From the NCBI GenBank assembly GCA_945861435.1, contig CAMAUX010000006.1, positions 62,001 through 126,000 of the forward strand: a stretch of 64,000 nucleotides of DNA, read 5' to 3'. Made by a program: the position numbers and the translations under genes. Below the pieces are notes generated by a model. That model saw only the letters and a program-made list of their open reading frames with translations. It was not told the DNA's origin and searched no databases. The stretch's first letter is position 1. Every line of letters begins with the position of its first letter. The stretch is from Chthoniobacter flavus (GTDB taxonomy: Bacteria; Verrucomicrobiota; Verrucomicrobiia; Chthoniobacterales; Chthoniobacteraceae). Shown piece after piece: positions 52,158-59,081 of this stretch.

Positions 52158-52388
52158 TCAGGGTTTGAAGAAGGCAGTCAGGATGCGGGAGAGCACCTGC
52201 TCGCCGAACTCATTGGCGTGCACGCGGTCGCGGTAGGAAACGTGCGGATGCTCCTTGGACGAGACAAGGTAGTCGGCCCAGGGGCGGGTCATGTCGAGAT
52301 AGGCACAGCGTTCCTCTTCGGCGAGCTGACGCACGTTGCTTGCTGGCGGCGTGCGATGGGGAGGCACAGGCGACGCACGCGACAGCAC
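52158..52388 (-). pseudogene. SGNH/GDSL hydrolase remnant (C-terminal end)
   Basis: The last 55 or so residues of this 76-codon frame (RQLAEEERCAYLDMTRPWAD, then SYRDRVHANEFGEQVLSRIL) match the C-terminus of bacterial SGNH hydrolases, including the block V D-x-x-H pair (DRVH). The first 20 residues are Pro/Ser-rich and unrelated, and no blocks I-III exist upstream. It is therefore a truncated gene end left between the two operator copies. Related hydrolases often neighbour DUF1501 genes, so it may be the decayed first gene of this locus. Confidence 0.65.
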
Positions 52389-52535
52389 AGAGAACGGTGA
52401 ACGCGCCTTGCGGGCGGGGATGCCGGGGGCGCGTGCGTTTCCCAGCGTGATGCGGGAGGGGGTGCTGTGGGCGAGTCCTTTTCACAGTGTGACATAAAGG
52501 GCCCGCTCCGCGCTGGAAAAAGTTGGTTCTGTAAT

Positions 52536-52569
52536 AATCTCCCTAACCGCATTTAGTCTTTACCTAAAC
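52536..52569. promoter_or_regulatory. Putative LysR operator, copy B (in front of the LysR gene)
   Basis: CTAA (52543-52546), TTAG (52553-52556) and CTAA (52564-52567) repeat the N6/N7 spacing of copy A. The site ends six bases before the LysR ATG at 52575, where bound protein would block its own transcription or translation start, the usual place for autorepression. Confidence 0.65.
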
Positions 52570-52574
52570 AAGCC

Positions 52575-53528
52575 ATGGCCGCCGAACCCCGCCGCTACTT
52601 CAAAGAACTCCGCTTCCGTCAGCTCCGCGCGCTGGTGGAGCTGGCCCGCAAAGGGAGCTTCACCGCCGTGGCTGAGACGCTGCAGATATCCGTTCCCTCC
52701 GTGTGGCAGCAAATCAAGGCGCTGGAGGATGAGTTTGGCGCTGCGATGGTGCAGCAGTCCGGCAAGACCGCGGTGCTCACGCCGCAGGGCGAGTTGCTGG
52801 TGCAATTGTCGCAACCCCTTGTTGAAAGCTTCGACCGGATTCGCGAGCTCTTTGCCGATCAGAACCACAAGCTGACGCGTCGCATCACGGTGGCGACGAC
52901 GGCGAGCCTGCTATTGCACGAACTTCAGAAGCCGCTGGATCGCTACCGGAAGCTTCACCCCGAGGTGGAGCTCTCCTTCATCGATCGTCCATCGGCGATG
53001 GCGCGCAAGCATCTGGAAGACGGTGAAGCCGACGTGGCGATTGTGGGTCAGATCCATGCGGCAAAGCATCCACGGATCGAAGTCACGCCTGTCACCGCCT
53101 ATCCCTTCGTGCTGGTGTGCCCCAGAGACCACCCGTTGCTTGAGGCGAAAACGCTGAAGCTCGCCGGCCTCATCAAGCACCCGCTCGTCATGCCCGGCAT
53201 CGGCTCGGGCTCGCGCCGCCACGTGCAGGACGTCTTCGAGGCCGCCGGGCTGTGGCAGGAGGCGAAAGTCGCCCTGACTGCGAGCAGCTTCGACATCTTA
53301 GTCGGCTATGTGCGCATGGGCTTCGGCATCAGCGTGACGTCCGTGAGCCCGATGATTCTCAAAGCCGCCGCCGCCGGCCACAGCAGCTACCGCGGCGTTG
53401 CGTTCCGCGATCTGTCGAAACTCTTCGGCCGCGAGGAGGTCGTCGTTCTCCACCGCAAAGCCAAGCTGGAACTCCCCCACCATCGCGCCTTCCGGGAGAT
53501 TGTGCTTCAGGCGATGGCGGAGGGCTGA
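52575..53528 (+). CDS. LysR-family transcriptional regulator
   Basis: The protein has 317 residues, normal for the family. Residues about 10-70 hold the winged helix-turn-helix (FRQLRALVELARKGSFTAVA, SVPSVWQQIKALEDEFG). Residues about 100-310 form the periplasmic-binding-like co-inducer domain (ITVATTASLLLHELQKPL, DVAIVGQIH, FVLVCPRDHPL, MGFGISVTSVSP). The ATG at 52575 lies six bases after a three-half-site motif that is repeated upstream of the DUF1501 gene. It is divergent from the DUF1501 operon with only an SGNH remnant between, so it most likely regulates that operon and itself. The inducer is unknown. Confidence 0.94.
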   Translation: MAAEPRRYFKELRFRQLRALVELARKGSFTAVAETLQISVPSVWQQIKALEDEFGAAMVQQSGKTAVLTPQGELLVQLSQPLVESFDRIRELFADQNHKLTRRITVATTASLLLHELQKPLDRYRKLHPEVELSFIDRPSAMARKHLEDGEADVAIVGQIHAAKHPRIEVTPVTAYPFVLVCPRDHPLLEAKTLKLAGLIKHPLVMPGIGSGSRRHVQDVFEAAGLWQEAKVALTASSFDILVGYVRMGFGISVTSVSPMILKAAAAGHSSYRGVAFRDLSKLFGREEVVVLHRKAKLELPHHRAFREIVLQAMAEG

Positions 53529-53593
53529 ACTGCGTGTTCAACGGGACGGGCTTCACGACATGCGCGTGCACGTTTCCGCTGAATCGTTCCGCC

Positions 53594-53720
53594 TCAGCGG
53601 GAGAGGGACTTGATATACAAGATCAGTGCGTCGACTTGGGCGTCCGTCACCGCGCCGGCGTAACTGGGCATGGCGTATTCGCCGCGCTCAAAGCCGGCCA
53701 CCTTCTTGGCGGCGGGTAGG
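53594..53720 (-). pseudogene. Cytochrome c C-terminal fragment
   Basis: On the minus strand the frame ending at 53594 reads AAKKVAGFERGEYAMPSYAG, then AVTDAQVDALILYIKSL, the methionine-ligand region and last helix of a CoxB-type or soluble cytochrome c (usual form MPPYxGxLTDxQIxxLIAYIKSL). There is no CxxCH haem site upstream: the sequence changes at about 53720 into autotransporter repeat coding. It is thus only the tail of a gene whose front was lost. Confidence 0.65.
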
Positions 53721-54274
53721 AGGATGGACGGAAGTGGTGCCGGTGAAGGTATTGGCTCCGGAGAGCGTGAGCCCGCCCCCGCCTGCCTTGATCAGATCTT
53801 GCGCACCGGCCGTCTGGCTGATGATGCCGCTGACGGTGCATTGGTGCTGGTGGCCACGTTGATGGTGCGGTTGCCATTCAGGATCATGTCCAGGCTGATG
53901 AGGTGCGTGGGCGCGCCGGTGGTGCCGATGGCGGTGATATCCCCTCTGAGGGTGATCTGATTACCCGCGAGTGTGAAGTTCCCGGCGGTGGTCGAGTTGT
54001 TGAAGGTGATACTCGAGGCGGTGAAGTTGGTGAGATCGTTGTTGGTGGAGCAGATCGACGATCCGGTCAGGCTGGCAGGATTGAAGATCAACGCCTGCGA
54101 CCCGCTACTGGTGGGCGCGGTGCCGGTCCAGTTTGCTCCAGTGCTCCAGAGGGCGGGAGCTGGTCCTGTATTGCCCGTTCATGTGGCCTTTCCGAACGCT
54201 GGAGAGAAAGACGCGGAGAAGACTAGTCCGGCGAGGGCGAGGAAGGCACGGAGGAGGATGTGGGGCTCTTTCAT
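53721..54274 (-). pseudogene. Autotransporter-associated beta-strand repeat protein, broken
   Basis: The start at ATG 54274 gives a good signal peptide (LLRAFLALAGLVFSASFSPA), but the frame stops at 54182. The mature protein resumes in another frame (ALWSTGANWTG, SITFNNSTTAGNFTLAGNQI), and a second shift near 53830 leads to the classic repeat GLTLSGANTFTGTT. After that the sequence runs into the cytochrome c fragment. At least two frameshifts and a large 3' deletion are needed to explain it. Intact proteins of this kind are secreted beta-helical surface proteins common in verrucomicrobia. Confidence 0.7.
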
Positions 54275-54314
54275 GATTGTTTCCCTGATTTGGCGATGCG
54301 AGGGGCAGAGGTGT

Positions 54315-54377
54315 CCGCACAGTCCCCTGTGCGGTTCTGAGTCAGACGATGCTCGTTCCGCACAGAGGACTGTGCGG
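54315..54377. repeat. Pair of REP-like palindromes
   Basis: CCGCACAGTCCCCTGTGCGG (54315-54334) and CCGCACAGAGGACTGTGCGG (54358-54377) are each perfect eight-base stems with four-base loops, and each is nearly the reverse complement of the other. They are spaced by 23 bases. This is the layout of a REP doublet or a bidirectional transcription stop between the autotransporter remnant and the hydrolase operon end. Confidence 0.75.
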
Positions 54378-54400
54378 CCCACATTGTTCACCACGTCCGT

Positions 54401-57337
54401 TCATGGCGGCGGGAGCTTGATGTGTCCGAGAGTTACGGCCTTCCAGAATGCGGCCTGGGTGTAGTAGTGCCCGTAGAAGACGACCTTCGTGGAATCGACT
54501 TGGGCGATCATGTGTCGCAGCAAGACCGTTTGCTCGGGCGTCAGCGACCGTTGCGGGGAGAGAAGCAGAGTCAAAGCCGCCTCGGCAGGCTCCCGGATGG
54601 CGCGGATTTCCGCTTTGATGCTGTCCGGATGGGTTGGCACCCGGTAACCGCCCGAACCTCTGCGCAGCGGCCAGGTCCGCCAGTCGAAGCCGACATCGGT
54701 GGCGCCGGGCGCACGGTATTGCAGGCACCTCGTCAGGAAACCCTCGGCCCTGTCCGCCACGAGCCGCATCGCTTCGAGCCATTGCTGCTTCAAGGCGGGA
54801 GTTTTTTCCAGGGCATACAGGGCGCTCAGGGAGACCTGCTGCTGCAACAGCGCATAGGGAGTCTTCGTGGATTCCTCCTTCGATTTCGCGGCCGCTTCGG
54901 GTGCGTAGCGGTTGGCGAGGTCTTGCCAGTGAGGATCGCCAGTCACATCCGCGCCGATGGCGTAGATCATGGGCAGGCGCGCCACTTCGTGGGCTTGGTT
55001 TTCCCACATCTTGTCCACGATGCTGTCGAACTCACCGGTGTCCTTGCCGATCCGGTAACCATTCGCAGCCACGACATTCCGTTCTAGCCGGGCACAGATG
55101 GCCGCGATGATCCGGCGCATGGTGGTTTTTTCCTCCGGTTGCGAAAGCGGTGAGTGGAAATAGCGCCAGAGCCCATAGACATACCAAGTGTACTGGTCCC
55201 GGGAGCTCTCGGGGTAGTGCGACCTGCCGTCCGCGGGGCAAAGCCCCCGGATGACAAAGCCATCGCTTGCACCGAGCGTCCCCAGTGAAACCAATCCGGC
55301 AAAAACCTTTTGGGCGTAGGGACGGAGGGAGGCATCCTGGGTAGCCGCAAACCGGTCGCAAACCATGGCCATCATCAATCCACCGCTGATGGCGCAGTCC
55401 TCCATGCCGGTGGCCCAGCCGTTGGGGTTGGGATACGCGCGGCGGGCCTCGTCCGGGGTGGGCAAGCCCGACCAACGCTTGTCCGGGTCGTGGCTGCAGA
55501 CGAAATCGTAAAACAGATGCGTGCCGTCGTGATGGAAGCGGTCCCAAGCGGCACGCCAAGCCTGCTCGACGCTTGAGCGGAGTTCACCATCCGTGGCTGC
55601 GCCCGGTTGATTTGCCGGTTCGAACCGCACATAGTCGAGCCCGACCATGTGCGCCTTTACCGCCTTCTCGTTGGCGCCGGTGATCGTGATCGTCAGCCGG
55701 TTCTCGCCGGCGGTGAGGTCGAAGGTGCCCAGCTCGATCTCGGGCGTGAGAACCACCCCGTCATTGTAGAAGTCCAACGGTTCGCCCGCTTTCTCATCGT
55801 TGATCGCCAGCTGCGCGATGCCGAACTCCGTCCCCTTGACGAATCGCCCGAACACCCGCTGCTTGGCGGCCTGGGGAACGGTGAATCCCAGGGTCAGCGT
55901 GTCACCCGGCTTCTGACCATCCCGCCACCACAGGTGCCCGCCGCCGCTCGTGCTTTGCAGCTTCTGCGACACCGAATCCACCGGCTCGACCCGGCCGGTC
56001 TTTGCCACAATCCGCATCATCTCGCCTTCCATCGCGCCCGCCGCCGCTTCGACGTGTTCGGTGCTGACGACGAGGCCATGGTCGTCGATGAGATTGAGGT
56101 AGCAGACCGTTGCCCCGGCCGGTATCGCTGCGGTCACTTTGTGCTGCGCGGCGTCGAGATCGGCCGGGATGGTTTCCCAGGTTCGTTTACTCCATGTCCT
56201 CGTATTGGGGACACGCGCATACCTGATATGGACCCCATCCCCGGTATCCCTGGTGAAGTTGAGTTCCGCCTTCGTGATGGGGGTGGTGGCTTCGAAGGTG
56301 GCCCACACTTTGCCCTCACCGGTTCCTTGTTTGGTGATGCGCGCCAGCGCAGGGCCGTTTCGCAGGACGTGGTCGGCGAAGACGCAGATCTCCTGCGCAT
56401 TCTCGCTTTCTCGGATATGACCGTGCCGCATGCCGACCTTGACGCAGAGCGTGCGCTCGCCGGCCGGGCTGCGGTAGGATTTCTGGTACGAGTCGAGCGG
56501 GTAGGCGAAGTCGTTGGAACCGGTCAGCCACAGGAAGGGTATTTTCGCGCGGGACAGATATTGCGAGGGATCCCAGTAGCGCAGCCATTTGGCGGCCTTT
56601 TCCTTGCCCATCCCCATAAAATTGGGAAGCCACGTGGAGTTGTCGCCGATGAATCCGCAACCATAGACCGGTGCGGCAAATCGAAACCGGTCGTCGAGGC
56701 TGGCGACGATGCAGGTGACAAAGCCGCCCCACGAGATGCCGGTGAGACCGACCCGGTCCTTGTCCACGTCCGGCATTGATCGCAGCAACGAGTTGGCGAG
56801 CATCGCGTCGGCGACGGCGTGATAGGTCCACTGGTCCTCGAGCGGCTCATCGATCTGGGCAAAGCGGCCAGAGCCGCCCGGCGCCGTGCCGGGGCCACCG
56901 TTTTCGTGGCGCTCCCAGTCGCCGGATTTGCCCCGGGGCACGCTGCCGCAGGTGTCCATCGCGATCGCGGCGTAACCGCGACTGTTCCAGAATTGCACCC
57001 ACTTGGCGAATGCCGTGCCGCCGCCGCCATGAATCAGAACCATCGCGGGGACTTTTTCACCGGCCTTGTGATCGGGCATGCCGATAAATGCGAACACACG
57101 GGTGGGTTTGCCTTTCCACGGCAGGCCGTCGAAGAAAATGCCGCGGACACCGTCCGTGTCGAAATCGGCGGCGGGCTGGAATTGCGGCGTCTTGAAGAGC
57201 GTGTTCAGATCCCACGGGATCTGCGGCGGCTTTTCGTTTTCGGCGGCAACGGCGGCCCCGATGGCAATATTGAGCAGGGAAAGTCCGAGCAGGGTTCCTC
57301 GGGCAAGGCCCGCAGCAACAGTTCTGAGCTTCATCAT
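54401..57337 (-). CDS. Secreted fusion: alpha/beta hydrolase + carbohydrate-binding-like region + alpha/alpha-barrel-like region
   Basis: Started at ATG 57337 (next Met 57334) the protein has 978 residues with a signal peptide (LARGTLLGLSLLNIAIGAAV). Residues about 50-360 are an acetyl-xylan-esterase/dienelactone-hydrolase domain: oxyanion loop VLIHGGGGTAF, nucleophile Ser202 in GLTGISWGGF, Asp in LTGSNDFAYP and His in GMRHGH. About 360-470 is a PhoPQ-type or esterase-associated beta domain, 490-630 a beta-sandwich (VFGRFVKGTEFGIAQLAIND, then NRLTITITGANE), and 640-975 a helical region (DCAISGGLMMAMVCDRFAAT, MWENQAHEVARLPMIYA) resembling alpha/alpha-barrel glycosidases. It is the last gene of a five-gene operon. 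Confidence 0.88.
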   Translation of the reverse strand: MMKLRTVAAGLARGTLLGLSLLNIAIGAAVAAENEKPPQIPWDLNTLFKTPQFQPAADFDTDGVRGIFFDGLPWKGKPTRVFAFIGMPDHKAGEKVPAMVLIHGGGGTAFAKWVQFWNSRGYAAIAMDTCGSVPRGKSGDWERHENGGPGTAPGGSGRFAQIDEPLEDQWTYHAVADAMLANSLLRSMPDVDKDRVGLTGISWGGFVTCIVASLDDRFRFAAPVYGCGFIGDNSTWLPNFMGMGKEKAAKWLRYWDPSQYLSRAKIPFLWLTGSNDFAYPLDSYQKSYRSPAGERTLCVKVGMRHGHIRESENAQEICVFADHVLRNGPALARITKQGTGEGKVWATFEATTPITKAELNFTRDTGDGVHIRYARVPNTRTWSKRTWETIPADLDAAQHKVTAAIPAGATVCYLNLIDDHGLVVSTEHVEAAAGAMEGEMMRIVAKTGRVEPVDSVSQKLQSTSGGGHLWWRDGQKPGDTLTLGFTVPQAAKQRVFGRFVKGTEFGIAQLAINDEKAGEPLDFYNDGVVLTPEIELGTFDLTAGENRLTITITGANEKAVKAHMVGLDYVRFEPANQPGAATDGELRSSVEQAWRAAWDRFHHDGTHLFYDFVCSHDPDKRWSGLPTPDEARRAYPNPNGWATGMEDCAISGGLMMAMVCDRFAATQDASLRPYAQKVFAGLVSLGTLGASDGFVIRGLCPADGRSHYPESSRDQYTWYVYGLWRYFHSPLSQPEEKTTMRRIIAAICARLERNVVAANGYRIGKDTGEFDSIVDKMWENQAHEVARLPMIYAIGADVTGDPHWQDLANRYAPEAAAKSKEESTKTPYALLQQQVSLSALYALEKTPALKQQWLEAMRLVADRAEGFLTRCLQYRAPGATDVGFDWRTWPLRRGSGGYRVPTHPDSIKAEIRAIREPAEAALTLLLSPQRSLTPEQTVLLRHMIAQVDSTKVVFYGHYYTQAAFWKAVTLGHIKLPPP

Positions 57338-57383
57338 AATACAAGGAATTCGCCTTCGCACCGTGGCGTCGGGGAGTGAGGGG

Positions 57384-59054
57384 CTATGGTTGACTGAGAG
57401 GTCGGCTGGGCTTGCCGGCGGAGCCGCCGCGGGCCAGGCGGAAGCCGATGTTCGTGCTGGCGAGCGTGGGAAACGCGGTGAGCCGATAGGCGCAGGCTGC
57501 CCGTTCGGCTGTTTGGTTCCAATGGCCTCCACGCAAAATCCGCAGTGCTCCCTCGACGGCCCGCCCCTCGACGCCCGCGCCCTTGACGGTCGCCTTCGGA
57601 AACACAGGCCCCCAGTCGAACTCGGCGGGCCCCTTCGGGTCTGTGGCCGGTTCTTTGCCGTAGCGGCCGAACCAGTCCCAGCACCACTGCGACACATTGC
57701 CTGTCATGTCGAAGAGCCCGTAGCCGTTGGGCGGAAAGGTTTTCACGGGGCTGGTGCCCGCAGCCCCGACCACGGCGAAGCGCGGGTGATGGCCGTCGGT
57801 CTTGCCGCTGGCGTCATATGCCAGTTTGGGTGCGGCGCTGTAGTTCGCCTGGTCGTGCGAAATCGTGTCACCCCACGGAAAACGCTTTCCTTGGAGACCG
57901 CCCCGGGCCGCGACCTCCCATTCCGCCTCGGTCGGGAGGCGATAGCCGTCGGCCTTCCAATCACACGCCACGGCGTCGATCACACCGGTCCGATACACGG
58001 CTCCCTTCACCGTGTAGCAAGGTTTCAGGCCATCTCGTTCGCTGGCGGCGTTGCACCACTTCACGACGTCATACCAGCTCACCGTGTGTATCGGATGGTC
58101 GCCCGCCCTGCCGGCCCCCTCGGCCAAATCGGCGTAGCCGTGGGCAGCCGCCCACGCCCGCACGGCGTCCCACTGCGACTTGGTCGTCGCCGTGACGGCC
58201 ATGGAATAGCCGCCGAGCGTCACGGTCTGCACGCCACGGAAGACGCTGGATGTGAAAACTTCACTGCTGTTGTCCCCCCTCTGGTAGCGTCCGCCTGGGA
58301 TGGCGGCGAACTCGGGCGGAGTCCACGGGAGCCGATTCGTATCGGTCGGCGGGGCGAGTGTTGCGGCGGCAGCTTGGTCCTGCGGCACAGCGGGCCATCG
58401 CCTCCAAGCACCCTCCATCGTGCCTTCACGATGGATTTGACCACCATAATGTGAGAACATCGTCCAGCCGATGCCCCTCCCCGCGAGCTTGCGCCGCAAG
58501 GCCCGCTCGTCAAAGACTGCGGGGTCGATGAGAGCGGTCGCCAGGCCGGTTTGGAGGTTCGCGGTCGCCTGCTCGACGCCCCCGGCAGCCATGATCAGCT
58601 GGTAAACTCCGAATGCACACGCCTCGCAGTCGACGCCCTCGAACGGGATCTCGATCCAGCACAGCTTTTCGAGCGGCGCGGTCCGGCGGGCATGGAGGGA
58701 AAAGATCGATGGCGGCTTCCGCGGGGAGAGTTTGGCGTTGAACAAACCTAGCAGTTGCTCGGGCTTGACGTCGCGGAAGCGCGGGTCGAATGCGACCGCC
58801 GGATCGAACTCGAAGGTCGCCTCCGCATTGGGTGCGTTGACGTCCACGACCTTGATTGCCGGGAGGTTCTCGGCAACCAGAGCCCGAAAGTCCTTTTCCC
58901 CCTCGGGAGAGAAGAGACCCCGAATCTGCAAGGTGACGCGCATCTTGCCGGGCGGCGGCGCGTCGGCTGCAGAGGCAAAGCCGGTGATGAGCAACAAGGC
59001 GACGACGGCAAATCTGGCGGCGGCTCCAAGAATCGTTGGTGGTGTCATGTGCAT
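57384..59054 (-). CDS. HMA-like domain fused to SUMF1/FGE-like domain, secreted
   Basis: The protein has 556 residues with a signal peptide (FAVVALLLITGFASAAD). Residues about 38-90 resemble a ferredoxin-like HMA fold (MRVTLQIRGLF to ATFEFDPAVAF). Residues about 130-200 are a second one with a CxxC pair at Cys143 and Cys146 (GVDCEACAFGV), the copper-site pattern of heavy-metal-associated domains, and ANLQTGLATALIDP. Residues about 250-545 are a SUMF1/FGE domain (FAAIPGGRYQRGD, RLPTEAEWEVAARGG, GLFDMTGNVSQWCWDWFG, LRILRGGHW, NIGFRLARGG). The combination of a metal-binding domain and an FGE domain is unusual. It lies 27 bases after the DUF1592 cytochrome and 46 before the hydrolase fusion. Confidence 0.88.
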   Translation of the reverse strand: MHMTPPTILGAAARFAVVALLLITGFASAADAPPPGKMRVTLQIRGLFSPEGEKDFRALVAENLPAIKVVDVNAPNAEATFEFDPAVAFDPRFRDVKPEQLLGLFNAKLSPRKPPSIFSLHARRTAPLEKLCWIEIPFEGVDCEACAFGVYQLIMAAGGVEQATANLQTGLATALIDPAVFDERALRRKLAGRGIGWTMFSHYGGQIHREGTMEGAWRRWPAVPQDQAAAATLAPPTDTNRLPWTPPEFAAIPGGRYQRGDNSSEVFTSSVFRGVQTVTLGGYSMAVTATTKSQWDAVRAWAAAHGYADLAEGAGRAGDHPIHTVSWYDVVKWCNAASERDGLKPCYTVKGAVYRTGVIDAVACDWKADGYRLPTEAEWEVAARGGLQGKRFPWGDTISHDQANYSAAPKLAYDASGKTDGHHPRFAVVGAAGTSPVKTFPPNGYGLFDMTGNVSQWCWDWFGRYGKEPATDPKGPAEFDWGPVFPKATVKGAGVEGRAVEGALRILRGGHWNQTAERAACAYRLTAFPTLASTNIGFRLARGGSAGKPSRPLSQP

Positions 59055-59081
59055 CGTGTGCGAATCTCGAGAGGCTGCGCG

